Origin: Marinobacter pelagius
GTDB taxonomy: Bacteria > Pseudomonadota > Gammaproteobacteria > Pseudomonadales > Oleiphilaceae
Direction: 5' to 3'
DNA length: 64,000 bases
NCBI RefSeq assembly: GCF_003315345.1
Contig: NZ_QNRO01000001.1
Location: 248,001 to 312,000, forward strand
Shown: one piece after another, positions 11,424 to 20,393 of the stretch
How positions within the stretch are numbered: position 1 is the stretch's first letter
Layout of the letters: each line of letters starts with the position of its first letter
Notes under the pieces: generated by a model
Database searches by the model: none
What the model was told of the DNA's origin: nothing
Seen by the model: the letters and a program-made list of their open reading frames with translations, nothing else
Program-made: the position numbers and the translations under genes

Positions 11424-11540
11424 TGGGCCTCCGCCTCGTTATCGGTGAACAATGAAATTGCCGCGGTGGGTTGGGTGTACCGCTTCCTACAGTCTGATTT
11501 GAGCTTGCAGTGGGGTCAACCTTGGGGTGTTCGTCAAGAT
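11424..11540. other. Left part of a 394-base divergent gap
   Basis: Upstream DNA of the 2-hydroxyacid dehydrogenase. No clear promoter pair or operator is seen. The rest of the gap is filled by three palindromic repeats. Confidence 0.4.
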
Positions 11541-11570
11541 GGGGTCAGATGAAAGTGTTCATCAGACCCC
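11541..11570. repeat. 30-bp palindromic repeat, copy 2 (cluster A)
   Basis: GGGGTCAGATGAA / TTCATCAGACCCC with one arm mismatch. The last 16 bases of this copy and its flank (ATCAGACCCCTGGGGG) are directly repeated at 11581-11596, so part of the element is tandemly duplicated. Confidence 0.9.
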
Positions 11571-11617
11571 TGGGGGTTGCATCAGACCCCTGGGGGATGG
11601 CCGGAAGCGACAAGTCA

Positions 11618-11647
11618 GGGGTCTGAAGAAAGCCTTCTTCTGACCCC
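11618..11647. repeat. 30-bp palindromic repeat, copy 3 (cluster A)
   Basis: The GAAGAA / TTCTTC subtype: both arms carry the paired change relative to GATGAA / TTCATC, so pairing is kept. Confidence 0.9.
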
Positions 11648-11679
11648 GGAATTCCCTACCTGGAGTTAGTCGCCAAGAA

Positions 11680-11709
11680 GGGGGCAGATGAAGGCGTTCA
11701 TCTGACCCC
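11680..11709. repeat. 30-bp palindromic repeat, copy 4 (cluster A)
   Basis: GGGGGCAGATGAA / TTCATCTGACCCC, about 62 bases after the previous copy. Near-palindromic, with one mismatch at the fifth base. Confidence 0.88.
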
Positions 11710-11817
11710 GGGGCCGTATTTTTACTTATCCCATCTTTGTTGGTTTTTGTCTTGTACCGCCTGTTTTTACTGACTAACCTGCAGAGGTAGGTCTTTTCCC
11801 GTCCCGAGGAGGTATTT

Positions 11818-13044
11818 ATGGCAGAAGCTCCCAACCGCGAAACCGGCCAGGCCAAGCCGCGCAAGATCAAGTATCGTAAGGCGAAGGCCAGTTGGAACCC
11901 TGCCATGCAGGCGATTCCGGTATCCGGTATTCGTCGTCTGGTGAATATGGCTTCGAGCATGAAGGACGTGATCCACCTGTCCATCGGCCAGCCGGATCTG
12001 CCAACGCCCAAGCACATCATCGATGCCTATGTTGACGCCCTCAATGCGGGCCAGACCGGCTATACCATGGATGCGGGCCTGCCGGAGCTGTTGGTGGCAC
12101 TGCGAGACTATTACGGTCGCCGTTACAACCGGAAACTCACCCGGGACAATATCCTGATTACCAGTGGCGCCACCGAGGCCATGTACCTGGCGTTGTCCGC
12201 CACCTCGGCTCCGGGCCGCCAGTTCATTGTCACGGACCCGTCGTTCCTGCTGTACGCTCCGCTTATCCGCATGAACGGTGGTGAGGTGAAGTATGTGCCC
12301 ACCCGGGCCGAGAACAATCACCAGCTGGATCCGGATGACGTGATCCGGGCCATGGGTTCGCGGACTTTTGCGCTGGTTCTGAACAATCCGAACAACCCGA
12401 CCGGGGCGGTTTATCCGCGCAGCACCGTGGAAACTATCCTGGAGGAGTGCGCCTACCGGGGCATCCAGGTCTACGCCGATGAGGTGTATGACCACCTGAT
12501 CTTCGATGACGACGATTTTGCCAGTGTCCTCAACTGCTCCATGGACCTGGACAACATCATGTGCATCAGCAGTTTCTCCAAGACCTACAGCATGGCCGGA
12601 CTGCGGGTTGGCTGGGTGATCTCCAGTCAGGCGGCGATCAAGTCGCTGCGCCGGTATCACATGTTCACCACCTCGGTGGCCAATACCCCGGCCCAGTTCG
12701 CCGGTGTGGCGGCCCTGACCGGCGACCAGCAGTGCGTGAAGGACATGGTGGATATCTACCGTGAGCGTCGGGACAAGGTGGTGGAACTGATCGATCAGAC
12801 GCCCTACATGACCGGTTACAAGCCAGGGGGCGCATTCTTTGCCTTCCCGGACCTGCCACCCCATGTGGATGGCTCGGATCTGGCGCTTCGGATGCTCAAG
12901 GAAACGGGAGTCTGCGTGGTCCCGGGGGATGCCTTCGGGGAGGAGTGTACGAACGCGCTGCGCATCAGTTTCTCCACCACCTGCGAACGGCTCGAAGAAG
13001 CCTTTGACCGGATCATCCCCTGGATGGCGAAGCAGCAACTGTAA
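11818..13044 (+). CDS. Class I/II PLP-dependent aminotransferase
   Basis: 408 residues of the fold-type I aspartate aminotransferase superfamily. The PLP lysine is in SFSKTYSMAGLRVGW (near residue 260). The cofactor-binding aspartate and tyrosine are in VYADEVYDHL (near 223), NNPNNPTG is near 193 and the C-terminal carboxylate-binding arginine is in LRISF. GAGGAGG stands just before the ATG. Possible substrates include aspartate, alanine or aromatic amino acids; the sequence does not decide. The next gene starts ten bases after the stop and is probably co-transcribed. Confidence 0.9.
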   Translation: MAEAPNRETGQAKPRKIKYRKAKASWNPAMQAIPVSGIRRLVNMASSMKDVIHLSIGQPDLPTPKHIIDAYVDALNAGQTGYTMDAGLPELLVALRDYYGRRYNRKLTRDNILITSGATEAMYLALSATSAPGRQFIVTDPSFLLYAPLIRMNGGEVKYVPTRAENNHQLDPDDVIRAMGSRTFALVLNNPNNPTGAVYPRSTVETILEECAYRGIQVYADEVYDHLIFDDDDFASVLNCSMDLDNIMCISSFSKTYSMAGLRVGWVISSQAAIKSLRRYHMFTTSVANTPAQFAGVAALTGDQQCVKDMVDIYRERRDKVVELIDQTPYMTGYKPGGAFFAFPDLPPHVDGSDLALRMLKETGVCVVPGDAFGEECTNALRISFSTTCERLEEAFDRIIPWMAKQQL

Positions 13045-13053
13045 GGAGCCTGC

Positions 13054-13245
13054 GTGTCTGCCCTGGAGTCTGTGCTCATCCAATGTCCCTACTGCTGGGA
13101 GACGCTGGACATCAGCGTCGACCCGTCAGTGGCGGAGCAGGAGTATGTGGAGGACTGCCAGGTTTGCTGCCAGCCAATCCTGCTGCATGTGACCATTGAC
13201 GAAAACCTCACGCCGCACGTTGAAGCTCGGGCCGAAAATGAGTAA
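13054..13245 (+). CDS. CPXCG-motif cysteine-rich protein
   Basis: 63 residues from a GTG codon, chosen because AAGGAG lies six bases upstream. Two cysteine pairs (CPYC near residue 10 and CQVCC near 35) form a small zinc-ribbon-like unit. This is a widespread family of unknown role in gammaproteobacteria. Ten bases separate it from the aminotransferase, so the two probably share a transcript. Confidence 0.82.
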   Translation: MSALESVLIQCPYCWETLDISVDPSVAEQEYVEDCQVCCQPILLHVTIDENLTPHVEARAENE

Positions 13246-13337
13246 GTCCGGGTTATCCTGACCAATCTGTAACATCCCGCAGTTGCCCGATCCTGCCCCG
13301 TGGCGCAGGATAAGAGCATCTTTCGGAGGAACCATTG

Positions 13338-13910
13338 ATGAAAACATTACCCAACCGCGCCCTGTGGGCCATTCTGGCCGTTGTAGCGCTGCTTTCCAGT
13401 GGCTGTGCCAGCATCTCCCCCTACGCTATTTCCGAGGGGGAGCTGGAGAGTCATCTGAAAGACGTGGTGGCGGAGTATGACCGCAAGCAGCTTCAGAGTG
13501 GCTCCCCGCTCAGTCTGAGCCTCGATGACGCTGACATCACCCTGGGCCCGGATGGGCGGGATGTGGCGGTGATTGACGTGCGCGGTCAGGTGGCCCTGAA
13601 TGCCCTGATGGCAAAACTGCCTGTGGACATCGCCCTGAAAGTGGAAGGGGCACCTTACTATGACAGTCAGGAAAAAGCCGTTTATATCCGGCGCCTGCAA
13701 CTGCTGGAAAGCAGTATCGACTCCCCCTTCTTCAAGGGTGACCTGGCGCCGGTGACCGACACCGTGATGCGCGTGGTAGCCCAGATGCTGGAAACCATGC
13801 CGGTTTATCGCCTGGATGAGGCCGACTTTGCCCAGCGGATGTTCGGAATGGTGCCGATGGATGTGCGGGTGGCGCCAGGGCGCCTGGAATTCGTGATGGA
13901 TAACGAATGA
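13338..13910 (+). CDS. DUF1439-type lipoprotein
   Basis: 190 residues. The N-terminus has a hydrophobic signal and the lipobox LSSGC, so it should be anchored in a membrane facing the periplasm. The rest matches the pattern of DUF1439 (YceB-like) lipoproteins, with the motif SEGELESHL right after the lipid cysteine. The ATG at 13338 has GGAGGA seven bases upstream; an in-frame TTG one codon earlier is less well placed. YceB-like proteins are linked to envelope lipid or phospholipid handling only by indirect evidence. Confidence 0.82.
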   Translation: MKTLPNRALWAILAVVALLSSGCASISPYAISEGELESHLKDVVAEYDRKQLQSGSPLSLSLDDADITLGPDGRDVAVIDVRGQVALNALMAKLPVDIALKVEGAPYYDSQEKAVYIRRLQLLESSIDSPFFKGDLAPVTDTVMRVVAQMLETMPVYRLDEADFAQRMFGMVPMDVRVAPGRLEFVMDNE

Positions 13911-13928
13911 AAGTAGGGGCACTAACAT

Positions 13929-13958
13929 GGGGTCAGATGAAAGCCTTCATCTGACCCC
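13929..13958. repeat. 30-bp palindromic repeat, copy 5 (cluster B)
   Basis: Perfectly paired arms GGGGTCAGATGAA / TTCATCTGACCCC with an AAGC core. Right flank GTCTTGGGTCT resembles the right flank of copy 7. Confidence 0.92.
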
Positions 13959-13987
13959 GTCTTGGGTCTATCTATAAAGTTGAAAAA

Positions 13988-14017
13988 GGGGTCAGAAGAA
14001 AGCGTTCTTCTGACCCC
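13988..14017. repeat. 30-bp palindromic repeat, copy 6 (cluster B)
   Basis: The GAAGAA / TTCTTC subtype with perfect pairing, 59 bases after copy 5. Confidence 0.92.
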
Positions 14018-14049
14018 GGGGTTCATACTCAGGCTTCGGAAATAAAAAT

Positions 14050-14079
14050 GGGGTCAGATGAAAGCTTTCATCTGACCCC
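14050..14079. repeat. 30-bp palindromic repeat, copy 7 (cluster B)
   Basis: GATGAA / TTCATC subtype, 62 bases after copy 6. Right flank GTCTTAGGTCT echoes that of copy 5, so the repeated unit extends beyond the palindrome. Confidence 0.92.
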
Positions 14080-14101
14080 GTCTTAGGTCTGGCTTCAAAT
14101 T

Positions 14102-15361
14102 TCAGGCCGTCGCCTTTAACGCCTCGTCGAAAATCCCCGTCGCCTCGTCGATCTGCTGCTGATTGACAATCAGCGGCGGCAGCCAGCGCACGATCTCGTG
14201 GTAGGGCCCGCAGCGCAGCATCAGCAGTCCGCGTTTCTCGCATTCCTTGAGCAGGTTGCCGGCGCGCGCGCCATCCGGGCAGTCGCCACGACGCATCTCC
14301 ACGCCCACCATCAGGCCCTTGCCCCGGATGTCCGCCATCTCGGGATAGTCCTTCTTCAGAGCGTGCAGGTTGTCCCAGAGGCGCTGACCCATCTTCGCCG
14401 CATTCTCGACCAGGCCTTCTTCCTTGATCACATCGATGGTGGCGATCGCCGCAGCCGCAGATACGGCATTACCGCCATAGGTGCCACCCTGGGATCCGGG
14501 CCAGCCCTTGGCCATGGTTTCCTCGGAAGCGGCGAGGGCCGAGATCGGGAAGCCGCTGGCCAGGCCCTTGGCGATCATGATCGCATCCGGTGTGACACCA
14601 AAATGTTCATGGGCCCAGAACTTGCCGCTGCGGCCGAAGCCGGCCTGGACCTCATCAAACACCAGCATGATGCCATGCTTGTCGCAGCGCTCCCGCAGGC
14701 CCTGCATGAAGCGGGCATTGGCGGGCACGTAGCCGCCTTCCCCCTGAACCGGCTCGATCAGCATGGCGGCGGTTTCCTTCGGGGCTGAATAGGTCACAAA
14801 GATCCGGTCCAGTTCCTTCAGGCAGAAATCCGTGGCCTCTTCGATGCTCCAGCCATAGTGGAAAGCATGGGGGAAGGGGGCGACCACCACGCCACCCATC
14901 ATCGGACTCACGCCGGCCCTCAGGCCGACACTGGAGGTGGTCAGGGAAAGCGACCCCATTGTCCGGCCGTGGAAGCCACCATGGAACACGATGATGTTCG
15001 GACGCCCCGTAACCTGTCGCACCAGCCGGATGGCACCCTCGGCCACTTCTGTCCCGGCATTGGAAAAGAAGAAGGCGTTCAGGGGATCCGGCGTCAGTTC
15101 ACCGAGCTTCTCGGCCAGTTCCGGCAGCCTGGGGTTCATCACCGTGGTGGCCTGGGCATGGATCATGGTCGCTACCTGTTTCTGGGCTGCCTCCACAACC
15201 TTCGGGTGGCAGTGACCGGTACTGGTTACCCCGATTCCGGACGTGAAATCCAGGTAGCGCTTGCCATCCGGATCAATAATGTAGGCGCCTTCGCCCTTGG
15301 CGGCAGTGATGCCGGTGGCCTGCTTGAGCAGGGGGGATAACTTGCCTTTGTGCTCGGTCAC
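14102..15361 (-). CDS. Class III omega-aminotransferase (GABA aminotransferase-like)
   Basis: 419 residues from a GTG start that has GGAGG six bases upstream. It has the class III layout: SGIGVTSTGHCHP near residue 40, the cofactor aspartate in VFDEVQAGFGRSGKF (near 230) and the PLP lysine in IAKGLASGFPI (near 260). Members move an amino group from 4-aminobutyrate or similar omega-amino acids to 2-oxoglutarate or pyruvate. The dehydrogenase gene upstream on the same strand ends 44 bases away, with only that gap between them, so an operon is likely. Confidence 0.88.
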   Translation of the reverse strand: MTEHKGKLSPLLKQATGITAAKGEGAYIIDPDGKRYLDFTSGIGVTSTGHCHPKVVEAAQKQVATMIHAQATTVMNPRLPELAEKLGELTPDPLNAFFFSNAGTEVAEGAIRLVRQVTGRPNIIVFHGGFHGRTMGSLSLTTSSVGLRAGVSPMMGGVVVAPFPHAFHYGWSIEEATDFCLKELDRIFVTYSAPKETAAMLIEPVQGEGGYVPANARFMQGLRERCDKHGIMLVFDEVQAGFGRSGKFWAHEHFGVTPDAIMIAKGLASGFPISALAASEETMAKGWPGSQGGTYGGNAVSAAAAIATIDVIKEEGLVENAAKMGQRLWDNLHALKKDYPEMADIRGKGLMVGVEMRRGDCPDGARAGNLLKECEKRGLLMLRCGPYHEIVRWLPPLIVNQQQIDEATGIFDEALKATA

Positions 15362-15405
15362 AGTGCACCTCCAGAAGTGAGTGGAATACCTCTTTTGCAG
15401 ACTAG

Positions 15406-16560
15406 TCAGGCCTCCAGACGTTTACAAATGGCCTGGCCTATTTCGTGGGTGCCGCGCTGGGGCCCAGCATTCTGGGCCAGATCGGCGGCAACGGCATCGA
15501 ACAGTTCCTTGCCGGCTGCAGCCAGGGTCGGGTCCTTCCGGCCCAGCCATTCCAGCATGCGGGCCGTGGTGAACAGCATGGCGGTGGGATCCGCCAGGCC
15601 CTGTCCTGCGATGTCCGGAGCGCTGCCGTGGGTCGGCTCGAACATGGACGGCATGTTGCTGTCGGTGGGATTCAGGTTGCAGGACGGCGCCACCCCCATA
15701 CCCCCGGACAGAACCGCAGCCAGGTCGGTGAGGATGTCGCCCTGGAGGTTGCTGGCAACGACGACATCGAATGCCCAGGGGGCCTGGACAAACTTCATGC
15801 AGGCGGCGTCCACCAGTTCGTGATGGGTGGCAACATCCGGGTATTCCTTGCTGATCGCCTCGAAGGCTTCGGTGTACATATCCCCCCAGTAACGCAGCGC
15901 ATTGCGCTTGGTCACCAGGCACACCTGGCTCTCGCAGGTGCGGCCATCGAGGGTCCGGAAGCTGCGGGTACGGCCATCCCTGACCCGATCTTCCGCCCGT
16001 CTCCGGGCCTGCTCGAAACCGTAACGGATGATCCGGTCGGTGGCCTTGCGGGTGAAAACCTCCATCTGGGTGGCCACTTCATCCGGCGTGCCCTGACGCA
16101 GGCGGCCACCCTGGCTGACATACTCGCCCTCACTGTTCTCCCGAATCACTAGCATGTCGATATCCTTGGCCCGCTCGTCAGCCAGGTACTGTCGAGCGCC
16201 ATCGAGGAGGCGGGCAGGGCGTTCACATACCCACTGATCGAAGCCTTTGCGCATATCCAGAAGGGGGGCCAGGGAAATGCTGTCCGGCAGCAGGTAGCGG
16301 TCAGGATCATCCACCGGGCCCGGATCACCCAGGGCGCCAAGCAGGATGGCGTCGTACTGTTTCAGTTGCTCCAGTGCATCCGAAGGCCATGATTCTCCGT
16401 TCTCCTCATGCCAGGCATGGGATGGCCAGGGGAAGCGGGTCCACTCCAGCGCCAGACCATGCTTGGCGCGCAGGGTTTCAAGGCAACGTACTGCCTCCGC
16501 TACCACTTCCGGACCGATGCCGTCGCCCGGTGTAACGGCAATACGTGTAGATTGGACCAT
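15406..16560 (-). CDS. Isocitrate/isopropylmalate dehydrogenase family protein
   Basis: 384 residues. The start at 16560 has AGGAG eight bases upstream and opens with the family motif TPGDGIGPEVV. The metal-binding aspartates lie in DVVVASNLQGDILTDLAA (near 255), followed by EPTHGSAPDIAGQGLADPTA. These enzymes oxidise and decarboxylate 2-hydroxy-dicarboxylates such as isopropylmalate, isocitrate or tartrate with NAD(P). Because it sits before an omega-aminotransferase and not among leucine genes, a tartrate- or homoisocitrate-type substrate is as likely as isopropylmalate. Confidence 0.87.
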   Translation of the reverse strand: MVQSTRIAVTPGDGIGPEVVAEAVRCLETLRAKHGLALEWTRFPWPSHAWHEENGESWPSDALEQLKQYDAILLGALGDPGPVDDPDRYLLPDSISLAPLLDMRKGFDQWVCERPARLLDGARQYLADERAKDIDMLVIRENSEGEYVSQGGRLRQGTPDEVATQMEVFTRKATDRIIRYGFEQARRRAEDRVRDGRTRSFRTLDGRTCESQVCLVTKRNALRYWGDMYTEAFEAISKEYPDVATHHELVDAACMKFVQAPWAFDVVVASNLQGDILTDLAAVLSGGMGVAPSCNLNPTDSNMPSMFEPTHGSAPDIAGQGLADPTAMLFTTARMLEWLGRKDPTLAAAGKELFDAVAADLAQNAGPQRGTHEIGQAICKRLEA

Positions 16561-16702
16561 TCTGGAGACTCCTTTTGATAAAAGACGCGTATAAGTACAA
16601 AAGTCAGTGTAGTCACCCGTTCCGGGGATGCCACCGGATGTCCCCGGCGAATGCGTACGTGGTTTTACCAACGGAAAGCCAACAACTATAGTTTGGAGAA
16701 GT

Positions 16703-17518
16703 ATGTTCAACAGACATGCGGCCGTCGCCTGTACTGAGAAACCAGGAGTAGATGTGGAGCGACCTGAAGTTCTCTTTGACGCGTCCCATTGCGGTCAATG
16801 CGCCTGCGGAGAAGGTCTGGACTTTTCGTTCAGCTTTGCCTTCCAGCCAATCGTCGATGTCGTCAACCGCTCGGTTTTCGCCCACGAAGCCCTGGTCCGG
16901 GGAACCGAAGGCCAGGGGGCGCACCATGTGCTTTCCAGGGTCAACGACCAGAATCGGTATGCCTTTGACCAGGTATGCCGTGTCAAGGCGGTCAAACTTG
17001 CCTCCCGTCTGGGCATGGACTCGATGCTCAGCATCAATTTCATGCCCAATGCGGTTTACCAGGCGGAATATTGCATCCGGACAACGCTGGCGGCGGCCAA
17101 GACCTACAATTTCGACACCAGCAAGATCATCTTCGAGCTGACCGAAAACGAAAACCTGTCCTCCGTCCAGCACCTGGTGTCGATCATCGAGGCCTACCAG
17201 GAAATGGGATTCAGTACCGCGATCGACGATTTCGGGGCTGGCTACTCCCGGTATAACATCATGATGGCAAGCCCCCCGGACCTGCTGAAGCTGGACATGG
17301 GGCTGGTCCGCAACATCAACGCCGAGCCGAACAAGCAGGCGGTCATTGCAGGAATCATTGCCATGATGGAGCGCCTGGGTGGTCGAATCATCGCCGAAGG
17401 GGTGGAAACCAAGGAAGAGTACTTCTGGCTGCGTTCCCAGGGCATCACTCTGTTCCAGGGGTTCCTGTTCGCCAAACCGGGTTTTGAGTGCCTGCCGGAA
17501 CCCGAGTATCCTGCCTGA
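16703..17518 (+). CDS. Stand-alone EAL-domain protein with N-terminal cysteine cluster
   Basis: 271 residues from the ATG at 16703, which has TTGGAG upstream. Nearly all of it is an EAL domain. The catalytic set looks complete: EAL in HEALVRG (near 68), NFMPN, FELTEN, IDDFGAGYS (near 175), LKLD and AEGVET. It should hydrolyse c-di-GMP. Before the domain lies CGQCACGEG, which could bind metal or sense redox state. There is no transmembrane segment or receiver. It lies 34 bases before a small membrane protein gene and may share its transcript. Confidence 0.86.
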   Translation: MFNRHAAVACTEKPGVDVERPEVLFDASHCGQCACGEGLDFSFSFAFQPIVDVVNRSVFAHEALVRGTEGQGAHHVLSRVNDQNRYAFDQVCRVKAVKLASRLGMDSMLSINFMPNAVYQAEYCIRTTLAAAKTYNFDTSKIIFELTENENLSSVQHLVSIIEAYQEMGFSTAIDDFGAGYSRYNIMMASPPDLLKLDMGLVRNINAEPNKQAVIAGIIAMMERLGGRIIAEGVETKEEYFWLRSQGITLFQGFLFAKPGFECLPEPEYPA

Positions 17519-17552
17519 GCCGAGACTTCACCGAACCTGAAAGGACACGAAA

Positions 17553-17909
17553 TTGCTCTATCGCATCATCACCATCATCGGCGCGCTGGTCTTTGTCGCC
17601 GCCCTGTTCGGGCTCATCTGGTTCTTCTGCAAGAAGTTCCTGGAGCATCATGGCGTGACCGACCAGGTTTCCGACCGCGCCACCGTCCTGGCCACCTGGA
17701 CCTTTGCCGGTATCAGCGTCGGGCTGGTGTTCGCCGTGGCCGGCGCATTCGTGCTTGGCCCCTGGGCCTTTTACCGCACCTTGCGCGGGCATGGGGTAAA
17801 TATCTCCGATGCGGCAGCCGTCTGGTGGGGACTGGGGATTGTGGTGGCGTCCCTGGGGATCACTGCTGCCGGCTTTTTCGGGTTCCTGACGGCGGTGGGG
17901 GCTTATTGA
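17553..17909 (+). CDS. Small integral membrane protein, unknown function
   Basis: 118 residues from a TTG codon, with AAGGA about nine bases upstream. Three hydrophobic helices are visible (about 5-27, 48-75 and 92-115). I do not recognise the family. It follows the EAL gene closely on the same strand and ends just before a palindromic repeat. Confidence 0.65.
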   Translation: MLYRIITIIGALVFVAALFGLIWFFCKKFLEHHGVTDQVSDRATVLATWTFAGISVGLVFAVAGAFVLGPWAFYRTLRGHGVNISDAAAVWWGLGIVVASLGITAAGFFGFLTAVGAY

Positions 17910-17921
17910 GTTTTTGAAGAA

Positions 17922-17951
17922 GGGGTCAGATGAAAGCCTTCATCTGACCCC
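17922..17951. repeat. 30-bp palindromic repeat, copy 8
   Basis: Perfectly paired GGGGTCAGATGAA / TTCATCTGACCCC. It lies between the convergent ends of the small membrane protein and LysR genes, 19 bases beyond the LysR stop codon. Confidence 0.92.
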
Positions 17952-17969
17952 TCCTTAACTCACCCTGGC

Positions 17970-18863
17970 TTAGCTTACGCTCCGAAGTTGCTCCTTCAAC
18001 CAAACTAAAGCCGGTTCCTTCTCATAAGCCTTGTGCCAATAAAGATGCACATCAAGAGAGGGTAGGTCAGCTGGTGGATCCATGAGAACGAGAGACGAGT
18101 TCTCCGCAATAATGCGGGCATAGGTTTCCGGCATGGTCAGCAGCAGGTCGGTACCTTCAACCACCCGGCAGGCGGCGAAGTAATGCTGACACCGCAGGCG
18201 TATGTTCCGGTGCACTCCCAGGCGCGAAAGCTCAAAATCCTCGATGCCCGGTCCCTCCGTGCGGGACGAAACGAGCACGTGCCGGGCCGCGAGATAGCCT
18301 TCCATGGTCAGTCTGTCGCCGGCAATGGGGTGGTCCTTGCGAGCGAGAACTACCAGTCGATCCCTGCGCATCAGTTCGTGGCCGGTCTGACTGCTAACTG
18401 GCAAGAGTACATCCACCGCAAAATCCAGTTTGCCGGCGGCCAGCTGTGTTTCCATCTCGCGCCGGGCAATGCGGCGGGAAACGATCTCCAGCTCGGGGTA
18501 GGCATCCAGCCGCTGCATCAACTGGGGGAGAAACGTGGACTCAAGTACGTCCCTCAATCCCAGGGAGTAGGTCTTGCGCTGGTTGGCCGGGTCGAAGGCA
18601 TGGAACTGGTTCACCGCACTCTGGATCTGGGTGAGCCCCGGTCGCATCGATTCCAGGAACCGGCGGGCCAGGGGCGTGGGGATCATCTGGTTGCCTTGGC
18701 GGGTGAACAGCGGATCGTCGAAGTGATCCCGCAATCGGGACAGGGAATGACTCACCGCGGGCTGGGTAAGATGCAGGGCCTTGGCGGCCCGGGTCAGGCT
18801 ACCTTCCCGGTAAATGGTGTCGAATACATGCAGCAGGTTCAGGTCCAGGCGATTCAGGGCCAT
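17970..18863 (-). CDS. LysR-family transcriptional regulator
   Basis: 297 residues with an N-terminal winged helix-turn-helix (LNLLHVFDTIYREGSLTRAAKALHLTQPAVS is the recognisable block) and a C-terminal substrate-binding domain. It is transcribed away from the acyl-CoA dehydrogenase operon across a 140-base gap. LysR proteins typically control such a divergent neighbour in response to a pathway metabolite. Confidence 0.92.
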   Translation of the reverse strand: MALNRLDLNLLHVFDTIYREGSLTRAAKALHLTQPAVSHSLSRLRDHFDDPLFTRQGNQMIPTPLARRFLESMRPGLTQIQSAVNQFHAFDPANQRKTYSLGLRDVLESTFLPQLMQRLDAYPELEIVSRRIARREMETQLAAGKLDFAVDVLLPVSSQTGHELMRRDRLVVLARKDHPIAGDRLTMEGYLAARHVLVSSRTEGPGIEDFELSRLGVHRNIRLRCQHYFAACRVVEGTDLLLTMPETYARIIAENSSLVLMDPPADLPSLDVHLYWHKAYEKEPALVWLKEQLRSVS

Positions 18864-18880
18864 GATCTAGATCCGTTGTT

Positions 18881-18922
18881 CTGAATAAGTCGGGATAATG
18901 ATAAAGGATTAGAATAATTCAG
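18881..18922. promoter_or_regulatory. Candidate LysR operator in the divergent gap
   Basis: Inverted half-sites CTGAAT (18881-18886) and ATTCAG (18917-18922) bracket an A/T-rich stretch with overlapping -10-like sequences. The spacing is longer than the classic T-N11-A site, so this is only a candidate. Confidence 0.3.
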
Positions 18923-19003
18923 TCGCCTAATACCTTGGTCCTGCCTAGACTGGGCTCAATAAGCGCTACGAGCGCCGGCTTTCAGAATCAGTGAGGACAG
19001 GCA

Positions 19004-20224
19004 ATGGACTTCAACATCTCCGAAAAAGGTCAGGATTATCTCAACCGCGTGAAGCAGTTCATGAAGGATGAGATCTTTCCGATCGAAGAACAGTACCACC
19101 GGGAACTGATGTCTCGGGAAAACCGCTGGGTGGTGCTACCGATCATCAAGGAGTTGAAGGAGAAGGCGAAGGCCCAGGGTCTGTGGAACATGTTCTTCCC
19201 GGACGACAAATACGGCTGCGGCCTGCTCAACTCCGACTATGCCCTGATTGCCGAGGAAACCGGGCGGAGTTTCATCGCCCCGGAAATCTTCAACTGCAAC
19301 GCGCCGGATACCGGCAACATGGAAGTGCTGATTCACTACGGCTCCGAAGACCAGAAAGCCGAGTGGTTGCCCAGGTTGCTGAGTGGTGAGATCCGCTCCG
19401 CCTTCTGTATGACCGAGCCGGCCGTGGCGTCCTCCGATGCCACCAATATGGAAGCCACTGCCATCGTCGAGGGCGACGAAGTGGTGTTGAACGGCCGCAA
19501 GTGGTGGAGTACCGGCATTGGTCATCCGGACTGCAAGGTGGGCATCTTCATGGGGCTGACGGATCCTGATGCCCACAAGCATCGCCAGCACTCCATGGTG
19601 CTGGTGCCGCTGGATACTCCGGGGGTCAAGATCGAGCGTATGCTGCCAGTCTTCGGCGCCTACGATGAGCCCTACGGCCACGGTGAGGTCCTGTTCGATA
19701 ATGTGCGCCTGCCCAAGAGTGTGATCATCGCCGGCCCGGGTCGCGGGTTCGAGATCGCCCAGGGCCGTCTGGGGCCGGGGCGCGTACACCATTGCATGCG
19801 GGCCATCGGTGCGGCCGAGCGTACGCTGGAATTGCTGATCAAGCGGGCAACCACGAGGGAAGCTTTCGGGCGGCCTATAGCCAAGCTGGGCGGTAACCCG
19901 GACATCATTGCCAATGCCCGTATGTCCATCGAGCAGGCGCGTCTGTTGACCCTGAAGTGTGCCTGGGCACTGGATACCAAGGGCATCATGGGGGCGCTGC
20001 AGGAGGTTTCCATGATCAAGGCGGTGGTGCCGCAGATGTTGCAGACCATTGTCGATCAGGCCATTCAGATTCATGGTGGTGCGGGTGTCAGTGATGATGA
20101 CTTCCCGTTGACCCAGTTGTTTGCCTATGCTCGGGTATTGCGGTTGGCGGATGGGCCGGATGAAGTCCACCGGGCTATGGTGGCTCGGCTTGAGCTTCGG
20201 AAGTATAAGCAGCAGGCCTCCTGA
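19004..20224 (+). CDS. Acyl-CoA dehydrogenase (ACAD10/11-like)
   Basis: 406 residues with the full acyl-CoA dehydrogenase fold: FCMTEPAVASSDATN (near 130-145), the middle beta domain, QIHGGAGVSDDDFPL near 353 and the arginine-rich FAD contact REAFGRP near 290. FAD would be the cofactor and electron transfer flavoprotein the acceptor. It lies first in an operon with an APH-type kinase. In animals these two activities are fused in ACAD10/11, where a phosphorylated 4-hydroxyacyl-CoA is the substrate. That context suggests the same chemistry here. Confidence 0.9.
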   Translation: MDFNISEKGQDYLNRVKQFMKDEIFPIEEQYHRELMSRENRWVVLPIIKELKEKAKAQGLWNMFFPDDKYGCGLLNSDYALIAEETGRSFIAPEIFNCNAPDTGNMEVLIHYGSEDQKAEWLPRLLSGEIRSAFCMTEPAVASSDATNMEATAIVEGDEVVLNGRKWWSTGIGHPDCKVGIFMGLTDPDAHKHRQHSMVLVPLDTPGVKIERMLPVFGAYDEPYGHGEVLFDNVRLPKSVIIAGPGRGFEIAQGRLGPGRVHHCMRAIGAAERTLELLIKRATTREAFGRPIAKLGGNPDIIANARMSIEQARLLTLKCAWALDTKGIMGALQEVSMIKAVVPQMLQTIVDQAIQIHGGAGVSDDDFPLTQLFAYARVLRLADGPDEVHRAMVARLELRKYKQQAS

Positions 20225-20234
20225 CCTTGGGGCT

Positions 20235-20347
20235 GGAGCCAGCGGGATGGGGCGTCTGAAACCCGCTCCTTCGGCACGTCCATGTGACGCTTGAGCTCCG
20301 CCATCCATGGCTCCGCACAGTTTCAGACGCCCCATCCCGCTGACTCC
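20235..20347. repeat. Large hairpin with conserved loop, copy 1
   Basis: Arms of 28 bp (20235-20262 and 20320-20347, one mismatch) enclose a 57-base loop. The loop holds ACGTCCATGTG and GCTCCGCCATCCATGGCTCC, both shared with copies 2 and 3, while the arms are unrelated to theirs. Confidence 0.85.
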
Positions 20348-20393
20348 GACGTACATTGGAGTTGCCTTTGTGGTGATTCCCCCGAAAGACTGG

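Noticed and set aside
16622..16647. CCGGGGA / TCCCCGG inverted repeat before the EAL gene
   Set aside because: Seven-base arms with a 12-base loop and no T-run are too weak to call a terminator.
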